The translations under genes and the position numbers were made by a program. From DASSUW01 sp963811895 (GTDB lineage: Bacteria > Actinomycetota > Thermoleophilia > Solirubrobacterales > Solirubrobacteraceae), in NCBI GenBank assembly GCA_963811895.1, contig CAWETE010000013.1, positions 66,194 to 130,193 on the forward strand: 64,000 nt of DNA. The letters run 5' to 3'. This document shows positions 49,925 through 60,125 of the stretch, piece by piece; within the stretch, counting starts at the first letter, position 1, and each line of letters opens with the position of its first letter. A model generated the notes under the pieces. It saw nothing but the letters and a program-made list of their open reading frames with translations. It ran no database searches and was not told the DNA's origin.

Positions 49925-52270
49925 ATGTTCGGCGAGCGGGTGGAGCGGCGGGAGGACGACCGGCTCCTGCTCGGCCAGGGGCGCTACACCGACGACTTCG
50001 AGCCGCACGCCGCGCACGCCGCCTTCGTCCGCTCCGACTACGCGCACGCGCGGATCGCCGACATCGACGTCTCCGGCGCGCTCGACGTCGAGGGCGTGCA
50101 CGCGGTCTACACCTACGACGACCTCGACGGGCCGTTCGCGAAGCCGCTGCCGCTGATCATCCCGCACGAGGCGATCGTGGACGGGCGCACGCAGTACGCG
50201 CTCGCGCGCGACGAGGTCCGCTACGTCGGCGAGACGATCGCCATGGTCGTCGCGCGCGACCGCTACATCGCCGAGGACGCGGCGGGGGCCATCACGGTGA
50301 AGTACGAGCCGCTGCCGGTCGCAACAACCCTCGAGGCCGACGCGCCGCTGGTGCACCTCGACCGCCCCGACAACGTCGTCGCCCGCGTGGGCGAGGAGCA
50401 CGGCGACGTCGACGCCGCCATGGCCGAGTCGGCGCACGTGTTCGAGTGGCGCTTCGAGATCGAGCGCAGCGCCGCCACGCCGCTCGAGGGCCGCGCCGTG
50501 GTGGCGCGCTTCGACGAGGAGGGCGGCCTGCTGGTGCACGACGCCACGCAGGCGCCGACCGGCATCCGGGGCGGGCTGAGCCGGCTGTTCGACATGGACA
50601 TCGAGAAGGTCCATGTCGTGGCCCCTGACGTCGGCGGCGGCTTCGGCGTGAAGGTCATCCAGTTCTATCCCGAGGAGGTCCTCGTCCCGCTCGCCGCCCG
50701 CAACCTCGGGATGCCGGTCAAGTGGACCGAGGACCGCCGCGAGCACTTCGTCGGCTCCACCCACGAGCGCAAGCAGATCCACGACGTGAGGGTCGGCGTG
50801 CGCGAGGACGGCCGCATCCTCGCGCTCGAGACGAGCTTCGTGCACGACAGCGGCGCCTACTGCCCGTACGGGCTGATCATCCCGATCATCAGCGCGGCGC
50901 AGCTCCCGGGCCCCTACCGGCTCGACAACTACCGCTACGACTTCACGGCGCTGTTCACGAACATGGTCCCGACCTCGCCCTACCGCGGCGCGGGCCGCCC
51001 GCACGCGGCGTTCGTCATGGAGCGGGTGATGGACCGCGTCGCGATCGAGCTCGGGCTCGACCGGGCCGAGATCCGGCGGCTGAACTTCATCCGGCCCGAC
51101 GAGTTCCCGTACGACGTCGGCATCACCTTCCAGGACGGCGGGCCGACGATCTACGACTCCGGCGACTACGAGACGGGCCTCGACAAGCTGCTCGAGGCGG
51201 TCGACTACGCCGGCTTCGAGGCCCGGCGCGAGGCCGCCCGCGCGGAGGGCCGAAGGATCGGGCTCGGGATCGCGTGCTACGTCGAGGGCACGGGCATCGG
51301 CCCGTACGAGGGCGCGGCGATCAACGTCCAGGTCGACGGCACGGTGACGGTGGCGACGGCGCTGTCCAGCCAGGGCCAGGGCCACCAGACCATGCTCGCC
51401 CAGATCGCCGCCGACGAGCTCGGCGTGCCGATCGAGCAGATCCGCGTCACGACCGGCGACACGCGGAGCCTCGGCTGGGGCGTGGGAACGTTCGCGAGCC
51501 GCACCGCGGTGGTCTCCGGCAACGCCGTGCACAAGGCGGCGGCCGAGGTGCGCCGGCAGGCCGCCGAGCTGGCCGCGCGGATCCTCGAGGCCGACCCGGA
51601 GGACATCGAGCTCGCCGACGGCAAGGTCGGCGTGATCGGCGCGCCCGCCAAGGCACTGGAGATCGGCCAGCTCGCGGCGATGGCCAACCCGCTGCGCTAC
51701 GCCTTCGGCGAGGAGACCGCGCAGGCGGCGCTCTACACGCGGCGGATCTACGCCACCCAGGACGTGCCGCTGCCCGACGGGACCACGCCCGGCCTCAACG
51801 CCGTCGAGTACTACAGCCCCAAGTGCGGCGTCTTCGGCTTCGGGATGCACGCCGCCGAGGTCGAGATCGACGAGGCGACCTGCGACGTGCGCATCCTGCG
51901 CTACGTCGTCGGCCACGACTGCGGCCGCGTCATCAACCCGATCATCGTCGAGGGTCAGATGTACGGCGGCGTGGCGCAGGGGATCGGCGGGGCGCTCTAC
52001 GAGCGGATGGCCTACGACGAGAACGGCCAGCTCCTGAACGCCAGCTTCATGGACTTCCTGATGCCCTACGCCACGGAGCTGCCCGAGCCGGCGCTGTTCC
52101 ACACCGAGACGCCCTCGCCGAACAACGTCCTCGGGGTCAAGGGCGTCGGCGAGGCGGGGACCATCCCGGTGGCCGGCGCGATCGCCAACGCCGTCTCCGA
52201 CGCGCTCGGCGTGCCGATCGACCGGATGCCGATCTCGCCGCTGCAGATCTTCGAGCTCGTCCACGCGTGA
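49925..52270 (+). CDS. Molybdenum hydroxylase large subunit (xanthine dehydrogenase/aldehyde oxidase family)
   Basis: A 781-aa molybdopterin-binding subunit. RYTDDFEPHAAHAAFVRSDY is the N-terminal hammerhead domain, APDVGGGFGVK and PYRGAGRPHAAFVMER are Mo-cofactor contacts, SSQGQGHQTMLAQIAADEL is the MoCo dithiolene region and GVGEAGTIPVAGAIANAV holds the catalytic Glu. AYRCSFR, the CO-dehydrogenase loop, is absent, so it is a general hydroxylase of a heterocycle or aldehyde. The usual partners, a 2Fe-2S small subunit and a FAD subunit, are not adjacent. It is coupled by a GTGA overlap to HyuA, suggesting hydroxylation followed by hydantoin-type ring opening. Confidence 0.92.
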   Translation: MFGERVERREDDRLLLGQGRYTDDFEPHAAHAAFVRSDYAHARIADIDVSGALDVEGVHAVYTYDDLDGPFAKPLPLIIPHEAIVDGRTQYALARDEVRYVGETIAMVVARDRYIAEDAAGAITVKYEPLPVATTLEADAPLVHLDRPDNVVARVGEEHGDVDAAMAESAHVFEWRFEIERSAATPLEGRAVVARFDEEGGLLVHDATQAPTGIRGGLSRLFDMDIEKVHVVAPDVGGGFGVKVIQFYPEEVLVPLAARNLGMPVKWTEDRREHFVGSTHERKQIHDVRVGVREDGRILALETSFVHDSGAYCPYGLIIPIISAAQLPGPYRLDNYRYDFTALFTNMVPTSPYRGAGRPHAAFVMERVMDRVAIELGLDRAEIRRLNFIRPDEFPYDVGITFQDGGPTIYDSGDYETGLDKLLEAVDYAGFEARREAARAEGRRIGLGIACYVEGTGIGPYEGAAINVQVDGTVTVATALSSQGQGHQTMLAQIAADELGVPIEQIRVTTGDTRSLGWGVGTFASRTAVVSGNAVHKAAAEVRRQAAELAARILEADPEDIELADGKVGVIGAPAKALEIGQLAAMANPLRYAFGEETAQAALYTRRIYATQDVPLPDGTTPGLNAVEYYSPKCGVFGFGMHAAEVEIDEATCDVRILRYVVGHDCGRVINPIIVEGQMYGGVAQGIGGALYERMAYDENGQLLNASFMDFLMPYATELPEPALFHTETPSPNNVLGVKGVGEAGTIPVAGAIANAVSDALGVPIDRMPISPLQIFELVHA

Positions 52271-54216
52271 CCACCCGCATCGGCATCGACACCGGTGGGA
52301 CGTTCACCGACGTGGTCGCCGTGCACGAGGACGGATCCGTCGTCGCCACGAAGGTTCCCTCGACGCCGGAAGATCCGTCCGTCGCCTTCATGCGGGCCGT
52401 CGAGAAGGCCGGCACGGGCGAGGTCGTCCATGGGACGACGGTCGCCACGAACGCGCTGCTGGAGGACGACTTCTCGGGGCTCGCGTTCGTCACCACCAAG
52501 GGCTTCCGCGGGCTGCTCGAGATCGGGCGCCAGAGCGTCCCCGACAGCTACGGCAACTCGTACTTCTGGGTCAAGCCCGACCGGATCGTGCCGCTGCACC
52601 TCGTGCAGGAGGTCGACGAGCGGCTCGACCGCACCGGGGCGGTGGTCCGCGAGTTCGACGAGGACGGGGCACGCGAGGTGGCGCGGACGCTCCGCGAGCA
52701 GGGCATCGCCTGCGCCGGCGTCTGCTTCCTGCACGCGTACATGAACCCCGAGCACGAGCGGCGCATGCGCGACGTGCTCGCCGAGGAGCATCCGGACTGC
52801 GCGGTCTCCCTCAGCTCCGACGTGCTGAGCGAGTACCGCGAGTACGAGCGCGCGGTCACCACGCTCGTCGACGCCTTCGTCAAGCCGCTCGTGGCCGCCT
52901 ACGTGGCCTCGATCGAGGCCCGGCTCGGCCGGTCGTTCTACATCATGAAGAGCAACGGCGGCGTGAGCGGCGCCCGCGAGGTGGGGGAGAAGCCGATCAC
53001 GACGATCCTCTCCGGTCCGGCCGCCGGCACCCTCGGAGCGGCGCTCGTCGCCGGGCAGGCGGGGTTCGACAAGGTGATCACGCTCGACGGCGGCGGCACC
53101 TCGACCGACGTGGCGGTCATCACCGGCGGCCGCCCGAGCCTCACCACGGAGGGATCGGTCGGGCGCTTCGCCGTCAAGGTGCCGATGGTCGACGTCATCA
53201 CCGTCGGCACCGGCGGCGGCTCGATCGCGTGGGTCTCGCCGGAGGGGACGCTGAAGGTCGGGCCACGCTCGGCGGGGGCCAGTCCCGGGCCGGTCTGTTA
53301 CGGCCAGGGTGGAACGGAGCCGACGACGACCGACGCCTTCACGCTGCTCGGCCACATCCCCGAGCACCTGCTGGGCGGGGAGATCCCGCTCGACCGCTCC
53401 GCCGCCGAGGCGGTGTACAAGCGGCTCGCCGGCCGCGTCGGCCTGACGCTCGAGGCGTGCGCGGCCGGCGTGCTCGAGATCGCGGCCTGGAACCAGGCAA
53501 ACGCCATCCGCCAGGTCACCGTCAAGCGCGGGCTCGACGTGCGCGACTTCGACCTCTGCGCCTTCGGCGGCTCCGGGCCGCTGACCGCCTGCCGGCTGAT
53601 CGACATCCTCGGCCTGCGGACCGTCTTCGTCCCGCGCGACCCCGGCAACCTGAGCGCGTTCGGCCTGCTGGCGACGGACCTGCGCAGCGACCACGTGCAA
53701 ACGCTGGTGCGGCGGCACGTAGACGTGGAGGAGCTGGCGCGCGAGTACGCGCGGCTCGAGGCGCACGACGGCGGCATCGAACGGTCGGCCGACCTCAGGT
53801 ACTACGGGCAGGCATTCGAGATCACCGTGCCCGCGCCCGACGGCCGGATCGACGACCGGTTCGCCGAGCTGGTGGAGGCGCGCTTCCACGATGCCCATGA
53901 GCGGCTCTATGGCTACTGCTACCGCGATGACCCCGGCCACGAGATCGAATGGGTGAACCTGCGCGCCACGGTCATCGGTGCCATGCCGCGCCCGCCATTG
54001 ACGCCGGTACGCCCCGAGGGTGAAGCCGGCGCGGGCTCGCGCCCCGTGTACTTCGACGGCTGGGAGGAGACGCCGGTGTACCGGCGCGAGGGCCTGGACG
54101 GCGAGATCGCCGGCCCGGCGGTCATCCAGGAGTTCGGCTCGACGCTGCCGCTCCACCCGGGCTTCAAAGCGCGCGTCGACGACCTCGGCAACGTGGTGGT
54201 GCGCCGTGAAGCCTGA
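52267..54216 (+). CDS. hyuA: Hydantoinase/oxoprolinase subunit A (HyuA)
   Basis: A 649-aa ATP-dependent hydantoinase/5-oxoprolinase/acetone-carboxylase alpha-type subunit. RIGIDTGGTFTDVV is the phosphate-binding start, VVHGTTVATNALLE and SNGGV/GPAAGTLGA are ASKHA-fold motifs, and TLDGGGTSTDVAVI the second phosphate loop. With HyuB it cleaves a cyclic amide (hydantoin, oxoproline or similar lactam) using ATP. GTG start at 52267 coupled to the molybdenum hydroxylase; it overlaps the start of HyuB by 11 bases. Confidence 0.93.
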   Translation: MTTRIGIDTGGTFTDVVAVHEDGSVVATKVPSTPEDPSVAFMRAVEKAGTGEVVHGTTVATNALLEDDFSGLAFVTTKGFRGLLEIGRQSVPDSYGNSYFWVKPDRIVPLHLVQEVDERLDRTGAVVREFDEDGAREVARTLREQGIACAGVCFLHAYMNPEHERRMRDVLAEEHPDCAVSLSSDVLSEYREYERAVTTLVDAFVKPLVAAYVASIEARLGRSFYIMKSNGGVSGAREVGEKPITTILSGPAAGTLGAALVAGQAGFDKVITLDGGGTSTDVAVITGGRPSLTTEGSVGRFAVKVPMVDVITVGTGGGSIAWVSPEGTLKVGPRSAGASPGPVCYGQGGTEPTTTDAFTLLGHIPEHLLGGEIPLDRSAAEAVYKRLAGRVGLTLEACAAGVLEIAAWNQANAIRQVTVKRGLDVRDFDLCAFGGSGPLTACRLIDILGLRTVFVPRDPGNLSAFGLLATDLRSDHVQTLVRRHVDVEELAREYARLEAHDGGIERSADLRYYGQAFEITVPAPDGRIDDRFAELVEARFHDAHERLYGYCYRDDPGHEIEWVNLRATVIGAMPRPPLTPVRPEGEAGAGSRPVYFDGWEETPVYRREGLDGEIAGPAVIQEFGSTLPLHPGFKARVDDLGNVVVRREA

Positions 54217-55983
54217 CCCCGTCCTCGTCGAGATCGTGCAGGGCACGCTCGCCTCGATCGAGGCCGAGGTGGAGGAGTCGATCGGCCGCACCGCCCGCTC
54301 GCCGATGATCCGCGACCAGCACGACTTCCGCGCCGGCATCCACGACCGGCGCCTGCGCAAGCTGACCGGCCGCTCCTACTCGGCGCTCGTGCATCCCGTG
54401 GTGCGGGACTTCCCGCTCGAGACGATGCGCCCCGGCGACGTCTACTTCCACAACGACGTCTATCTCTCCGAGGGCGGCATCGGGCACCTGCCGGACCTGT
54501 GCGTGACCGTGCCGGTGTTCTGCGACGGCGACGTGGTGGCCTTCGTGCAGGCCTTCGGCCACCACGACGACATCGGCGGCATGGTCCCCGGCTCGATGCC
54601 GAGCAACGCCCTGTCGGCCTACCAGGAGGGCCTGATGGTCCCGCCGGTGAAGCTGTACGACGCCGGCGTGCCCAACGATGCCGTGCTCAGGATCGTCGCC
54701 CGCAACTCGCGCATGCCCGAGAGCGCTGGCCGGCGACATCGACGCCGAGATGCGCGGCCAGCCGCATGGGCGCTCGCCGCGTCGAGGAGCTGTTCGAGCG
54801 CTACGGGCGCGAGGCGGTCGAGGCGTGCTTCGACGCGATCATCTCCTCGACCACGGAGACGTTCCGGCGCGAGGTGCTGGCCAAGATCCCCGACGGCGTC
54901 TACCGCTGGGAGGACTACGCCGAGCACGACGGCGTCGACCCGCCGCGGCTGCACGCGCAGCGGATGACGCTGACCAAGCAGGGCGACCGGCTGATCATCG
55001 ACTTCACGGGCACCGACCCGCAGGCCAAGGGACCGATCAACCACGCCGGCGACTACGCGGACGGCAACTTCCTCAAGAAGTGGCTGGCGCCGATCCTGCG
55101 CAACCTCGCCGACACGCCGGAGCGGATGGCCGAGCTCGACGTCAACGAGGGCGTGGTGGAGCTGATCGAGATGCGCTTCCCGCCGCCGGGGACGCTGCTC
55201 ACGCCGGTCTTCCCGGCGCCCACCAACGCGCGCACCTTCGTGATCCTGCGGCTGCTCGGCGTCTTCGCCGGCGCGCTGGCGCAGGCCGTCGACGGCCGCA
55301 TGCCGGCCGATCAGGAGACGATCCGCTACACGGGCATCACCGGCCGCGACCCGGACGGCGAGTGGTACCTGTACCGCGAGATCCTGGGCGGCGGCTCGGG
55401 TGGCCGCCACTACGCCGACGGCTCGGACACGATCCACATCGTCCCGGACTCCAAGAACCTGCCGGTCGAGTTCGTCGAGTCGCGCTACCCGGTGCGCGTC
55501 GAGCACCTCGGCGTGCGCGTCGACTCCGGCGGCCCGGGCGAGCGCCGCGGCGGGCTCGGCTACCGCAAGGACATCCGCGTGCTCGAGGACGCCAGCTTCA
55601 TGTCGATCGCCGACCGCTCGATCCTCGCCTGCTGGGGCGTCAAGGGCGGCCGCGCCGGTCTTCCGTTCCGGGTGACGATCGACCCGGCCGGCCCGAACGA
55701 GCGCGTGCTCTCCGGCCTCTGCGACGACGAGCCGATCGCCGCCGGCGAGATCGTCCGCATCGAGACGACGGGCGGCGGCGGATGGGGCGACCCGCTCGAG
55801 CGCGACCCGGCGCTCGTGGAGCTCGACGTGCTCCAGGGCAAGGTGTCCGCCGAGGCGGCCGCGGCCGACTACGGCGTCGTCATCGGCGACGCCGAGGCCA
55901 CGCGCGCGCTGCGCGAGGCGCCGCGCGCCGAGCCTCCGTTCTTCGACCGCGGGCCGGGCTACGAGCGCCTCGCACGCGGCTGA
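54206..55983 (+). pseudogene. hyuB: Hydantoinase/oxoprolinase subunit B (HyuB), two single-base frameshifts
   Basis: About 590 aa after two repairs. GTG 54206 (VKPDPVLVEIVQGTLASIEAE) begins in one frame. RPGDVYFHNDVYLSEGGIGH and FGHHDDIGGMVPGS are the HyuB metal/active site. At about 54722-54727 one base is added and the next 12 codons (LAGDIDAEMRGQ) read in the second frame; near 54756-54765 another base is added and the rest reads in the third frame (MGARRVEELFERYGREAVEA to the end). Downstream motifs NEGVVELIEMRFPPPGTLLTP and TTGGGGWGDPLERDP are intact. Partner of HyuA. Both shifts are +1 in GC-rich words, so an assembly error is likely. Confidence 0.85.
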
Positions 55984-56001
55984 GGTCGGGCCGCGTCATG
56001 C

Positions 56002-56048
56002 CCTCCCGGGGCAGCGCTCGCAAGCTCGCGCTCGAGCGCCCCGGGAGG
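56002..56048. terminator. Hairpin after the hyuB operon
   Basis: CCTCCCGGGGC (56002-56012) and GCCCCGGGAGG (56038-56048) form an 11-bp perfect stem, extended inside by GCGCTCG/CGAGCG with one bulge, 18 bases after the hyuB stop. It is the likely terminator of the 49925-55983 operon. Confidence 0.6.
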
Positions 56049-56532
56049 CCACGCCGCGGCCCGCCCACCAGCACTTCCCATTGCCCCGACGTGTGCTCTG
56101 TGGCCGGCCTCATGAGGGCGGCACAGACAATCGGCCAGGACATCTGCTCTGTGGAGCGGTCGCGATCGGAATACCGATCCCGGGTGGGCGGCCGCGGTCT
56201 CCCGCGGGCGTGGTCGTTCCGGGATCTGATTCAACGATCGCTGCGCCGCTTGCCGGGCCACAGTCGCGCTACAGGCACGATCGCGGCGCGTCTCGGCCTT
56301 ACGTGCAACCTTGACGTCCAGACCGTCGCCGCCGCGTTCCGCGAAGTCGGTACCGCCTTCACCCTGGGCTCGCTGTTGCAAGCACGCGAGGCTGTCGCGC
56401 AAAGCAGCGAGTTCGGCGAATCGCCCACACTTTCCCGGCCTCTGTCGCGGGGCGATCCCTTACCGCCAGGCCCGGCCGACTCCGGGTAAGGGTGCCACTC
56501 CTGGCGTCCGATGCGTTTAAGACGATTCTGTG
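56049..56532. other. Intergenic region without a recognisable gene
   Basis: I see no supported gene here. Open frames exist but show no family features. TGCTCTGTGG occurs twice (56092-56101 and 56144-56153). CCCTTACC (56457-56464) and GGTAAGGG (56485-56492) are an inverted pair close to the transposase start and may mark the left end of the insertion element. Base composition is less GC-rich than in the upstream operon. Confidence 0.5.
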
Positions 56533-58030
56533 ATGGGGCAGAGCTTCATCGCTTGTGATCGTGAGCAGTCGTTCTTGATGCCGCCGGACGTGCGTGAGTG
56601 GTTGCCGGAGGGTCATCTGGCGTGGTTTGTGCATCGACGCCGTCGGCGAGATGGATCTGGCGGCGTTCTATGCGCGCTTACCGGTCCGACGGGCATGGCC
56701 GGCGCGGCCTATGAGCCGGCGATGATGGTCGCGCTGCTGCTCTACGCGTACGCGCGCGGGATGCGGTCCTCGCGAGCGATCGAGCGGGCCTGCGAGGAGG
56801 ACGTCGCCTATCGCGTGATCGCCGCTCAGCAGCGGCCCGATCACGCGACGATCGCGCGGTTCGTCGAGCGCCATCAGGAGGCGCTGGCCGGTCTGTTCGG
56901 GGCGGTGCTCGGGACTGTGCGCGCGGGCGGGGCTGGCGACGGTCGGGGTGATCGCGATCGACGGCACCAAGGTGCACGCCAACGCGAGCCGCGACGCGAA
57001 CCTGGATTACGAGCAGATCGCGCGCGAGATCCTCGCGGAGGCGCGAGGCCGTCGACGCGGCCGAGGATGAGGCCTTCGGTGAGGCGCGCGGCGATGAGCT
57101 GCCGCCGGAGCTGGCCGACCCGCAGGGCCGGCGCAAGTGGCTGCGCGAAGCCCAAGCGCGACTCGACGAGCAGCGCAGCGAGCAGGCCGCGGCCGGTCGC
57201 AGCGCTCACGGCCGGCGCGGCTCAAGGACGCCAAGCGCCGCTTGGACGAGGAGCTCTGGACCGAGTGCCGCGCCAACGCGGCCTACGAGGCCTACCGGGC
57301 GCGCGGGGCGGATGAAGAACGGCCGGCGCTTCGGCGCGACCGCCGAAGCCCTACACGCCGCCGGCGACACCGGAGGGCACGATCAACGTCACCGATCCGG
57401 ACTCGCGGGTGGTCAAGGGGTTGCGCGGGTTCATCCAGGGCTACAACGCCCAGGCCGTCACCAACGAGCAGCAGGTCGTGCTCGCCGCCGAGGTCATGGT
57501 CGCCTCACCGGACTTCGGGCACCTGGAGCCGATGCTCTGCGCCGCCGAGCGCGAACTCGCCAGTCGCCGGCGTCAGCGACACACCGCAGGTGGTGCTCGC
57601 CGACGCCGGCTACTGGCACCACGAGCAGATGGAGCGCATCGTCGATCGCGGGCATCGCAGGTCCTGATCCCGCCCGACTCCAGCCGCCGCAAGGGCGCCC
57701 GCCCGGGCTGGGACGGCGGCCTCTACGCGTTCATGCGGCGCGTGCTCGCTACCGAGCACGGCGGCGAGCTCTACGGCAAACGCCAGCCGATGATCGAGCC
57801 GGTCTTCGGCGACATGAAGTTCAACCGCGGCCTGGGCCGCTTGCACCGACGCGGCAGGGCCGCCGCCCGCACCGAATGGCGGCTGATCACCGCCACCCAC
57901 AACCTCCTCAAGCTCCACCGGCACACCCTGACGCCCGCCGCGGCCTGAAAGGTCGGCGCCGCGCTTCCGCGAAGGCGCCTGCCGCGGCCCATCACCGACC
58001 AGCGCCGCGCCGACCCGCACTTTACGCGAC
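56482..58030 (+). mobile_element. Decayed IS1182-family insertion sequence, ends tentative
   Basis: The element is defined by the broken transposase at 56533-57948. Possible ends are GGGTAAGGGTGCCACTCC at 56484-56501 and, inverted, GCGTAAAGTGCGGGTCGG at about 58011-58028; they share GTAA and GTGC blocks but are poor repeats. No target duplication could be identified. Confidence 0.35.
56533..57948 (+). pseudogene. IS1182-family transposase, multiple frameshifts
   Basis: The pieces, read across three frames, rebuild an IS1182-type DDE transposase of about 470 aa. They are MGQSFIACDREQSFLMPPDV, then REWLPEGHLAWFV; DAVGEMDLAAFYAR; YEPAMMVALLLYAYARGMRS; DHATIARFVERHQEALAGLF; VIAIDGTKVHANASRDAN (first Asp); NVTDPDSRVVKGLRGFIQGY; VVLADAGYWHHEQM (second Asp); and MIEPVFGDMKFNRGLG (Glu). 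At least seven frame changes occur, for example near 56630, 56680, 56700, 56945 and 57045. Catalytic residues survive, but the reading frame does not. Some changes resemble the +1 insertions seen elsewhere in the window, though the number suggests real decay. Confidence 0.8.
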
Positions 58031-58061
58031 AGCCTCACGCGAATGCGATAGCACGTGCAGG

Positions 58062-58079
58062 GCGTTCCCGCGGGAACGC
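58062..58079. repeat. Perfect 18-bp palindrome
   Basis: GCGTTCCCGCGGGAACGC is its own reverse complement with no spacer. It is too symmetric for a terminator with a loop, so a protein-binding site is possible. No gene start is close. Confidence 0.5.
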
Positions 58080-58218
58080 GGACTGTCGCTTCTCGTCTCC
58101 ATGAAGAAGGGCGTGTTGTCAATGGCGTTGATGCTGGCAGTCCAACGCAGTAGCGAGGCTGAAGCCTGCGCGACCCGCAATGACGCGAGAGCACTAGACG
58201 CCGGCGGGGCCGCGAAGA

Positions 58219-58252
58219 GCGGGCGTGCGCCGTCTGGAAGGCGCACGCCCGC
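58219..58252. terminator. Strong hairpin, probable bidirectional terminator
   Basis: GCGGGCGTGCGCC (58219-58231) and GGCGCACGCCCGC (58240-58252) form a perfect 13-bp stem with an 8-base loop, about 145 bases beyond the stop of the minus-strand beta-propeller gene. Confidence 0.55.
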
Positions 58253-58397
58253 TGCCCACTTCGCGTTCGCACCGTGACTCCGCGATGACCTGCTGCGACT
58301 GATCCGGCTGGCTGCGCTCGGATCGCGTCGCGCCTGGTGGGGACGGGCCCGACCGGCGCGGCCAAGCGCGGTGCGCGCTCGAACTACCGTAGGGCGG

Positions 58398-59639
58398 TCA
58401 CGGTCGCGTCAGTCGCACCCGCAGCGTCGTGCTCTTGCCGCTGGCGCCGCTGTTGTGGTCCATCGGCTTGAGCTGCAGCGTGGCGCCGACCTTCTTGCCG
58501 TGCCGCAGAGCCGTCCTGATGTGGTGGTTGACCCGGCTGGGCAGCTTGGCGTGCAGGTGACGGCGTCCGATCACCGTGGCGAACACCCGGTAGCGGGCGT
58601 AACCCGGCTTGCCGGCGATCCGGACCTGCGTGCTGTAGCCGAGCTTGCAGGTGCGGCTGCAAACCGCGGTGAACGCGATCCCGGCGCCGCTGAAATGCTG
58701 CCGGCGGGCGGCTGAGGCCCGCAGCGTCGGCGGCAGGCCCGCCTCGGTGACGTAGATGGTCCCGTCCTGGCCGACGGTGATGCCGGACGCGCCGGCGACC
58801 GCGCCGGGCGTCGTGACGGGGGACTGGTCGCCGGTCTCGGGGTCGACGGCGATGACGCCGCTGGTGGAGTCGGCGATGAGCAGGTCACCGGCGGAGTTGA
58901 GCGCGATGCCTTGCGGGGTGGTGAGCTGGCCGCCGCTGGTCAGGGTTCCGGTGACGCCCGTGTAGGGGTCGAGCTCGGCGATCTTGCCGGGCTGGGCGAC
59001 TAGCAGCTCACCGCCGGGGGTGGCGGCGATGCCGCTGATCGGCGTGCAGCCGAAGTTCTTGGTCAGGGTCTGGGCGCCGGTGGTGAGGTTGACGGCGATC
59101 ACGTAGCTGCCGCCGCCCTCGGCCTGATCGCACGAGGAGGAGGCGGTCGTGTACATGGTGTTGCCGGCGACCGCCCCGAACTCGGGCACGACGTCGTACT
59201 GGTCGTAGAGGCCGCCGGAGGAGACGACGGTCGGCGCGCTGCCGGTGAGGCTGAGGACGCGGTCGGTGTCGAGCGCGTACAGGGACGAGCCGGAGGCGAC
59301 CACGGACATCGGGTACGGGGTGGAGGCGACGGGCGTGATGGCGAAGCCGGGGGCGGTCAGCGAGTAGATGCCGGCGCCGCGGGGGCTGGGGCCGAGGGGC
59401 CCCTGGTTGGCGACATAGAGCGTGCCGGTGGGGCTGATGGCGATGCCGCCGAGCGTCGTCCAGGGGGCGCCGCCGGCGAGCGAGGTGACGGTGCCGGTGG
59501 TCGGGTTGATCTGGGCGACCTGCGGGTTGCTCGGCGTGGCGGCCGACGCTGAGGCGGGCACGGCGACGGCGGCGAGGCCGACGGCGGCCGCGCACAGCCA
59601 GCGGCGTGTCTTCGGGGAGGGGGTGGGGAGGGTCTTCAT
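58398..59639 (-). CDS. Secreted NHL-type beta-propeller protein
   Basis: A 413-aa secreted protein with a Sec signal peptide (LCAAAVGLAAVAVPASASAA). Residues about 40-310 carry repeated propeller blades (GGIAISPTGTLYVANQGPLG, GIAATPGGELLVAQPGKIAE, GIALNSAGDLLIADSTSGVI, GITVGQDGTIYVTEAG) of the NHL/SMP-30 kind, a scaffold for ligand or surface binding. Residues about 320-413 form a separate C-terminal domain with CSRTCKLGY and many basic residues, a tail type also seen on the cobalamin-binding-like protein at 39921 in general character. Function unknown. Its promoter lies in the poorly coding 59640-60125 region. Confidence 0.8.
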   Translation of the reverse strand: MKTLPTPSPKTRRWLCAAAVGLAAVAVPASASAATPSNPQVAQINPTTGTVTSLAGGAPWTTLGGIAISPTGTLYVANQGPLGPSPRGAGIYSLTAPGFAITPVASTPYPMSVVASGSSLYALDTDRVLSLTGSAPTVVSSGGLYDQYDVVPEFGAVAGNTMYTTASSSCDQAEGGGSYVIAVNLTTGAQTLTKNFGCTPISGIAATPGGELLVAQPGKIAELDPYTGVTGTLTSGGQLTTPQGIALNSAGDLLIADSTSGVIAVDPETGDQSPVTTPGAVAGASGITVGQDGTIYVTEAGLPPTLRASAARRQHFSGAGIAFTAVCSRTCKLGYSTQVRIAGKPGYARYRVFATVIGRRHLHAKLPSRVNHHIRTALRHGKKVGATLQLKPMDHNSGASGKSTTLRVRLTRP

Positions 59640-60125
59640 GGCTGGGCACGATTCCGCCCGAGCGCCCGCGCGTCGTCAGTACCGAGCTACGGCACCGGAA
59701 GGTCGCCCGCTACGTAGTCGTGGCCGCCGGAGAGGTCAGTACAGCCCGACTGACGGCGCGTGCGCAGCTCTGACGCACAATCAACCTGAAAGCAGCTACC
59801 CCCGCAGCGCCAGCGCCGACGCGACAGACTGCTGCGTTCCATGCAACGCGGCGGCGTGGTCGACTGCTCGTCGTCCATCGCACTACCAGCGCGTCGCGGG
59901 ACGGGACGCGAACGACCGCGCCTACGAGCGGCGCGGCCGGCGATGAAGTCGACTCGGAGCACAGGAGCCCTTTCGGGGGAGGAAACGGCCATGTTCTCGT
60001 CGCTCGGATCCGGCGTCTTCCGTGCCGCGACTACGTAGAAGGCGGCCCGCTGCCTGCGTGAAAGATGGGTTCGGGGTGCGACAGCTTCCGTAGAGTTCAT
60101 CCATGGCTCACGACCGGGCGGCGAG
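59640..60125. other. Divergent control region without a supported gene
   Basis: I see no convincing gene. It separates the beta-propeller gene from the LuxR-LAL gene. A nine-codon frame (ATG 60103 to TGA 60127-60129; MAHDRAAR) ends in an ATGA overlap with the LAL start and could be a leader peptide or chance. Open frames through 59841-60038 have no recognisable features. Confidence 0.4.

Larger units (their letters stand above)
57949..58397. other. Gap between the insertion element and the beta-propeller gene
   Basis: No gene is supported. It contains the likely right end of the insertion element, the perfect palindrome GCGTTCCCGCGGGAACGC (58062-58079) and the hairpin at 58219-58252. Confidence 0.5.

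Noticed and set aside
49925..52270. Carbon monoxide dehydrogenase large subunit (CoxL)
   Set aside because: The form I AYRCSFR active-site loop is absent (PYRGAGR is found) and coxM/coxS partners are missing.
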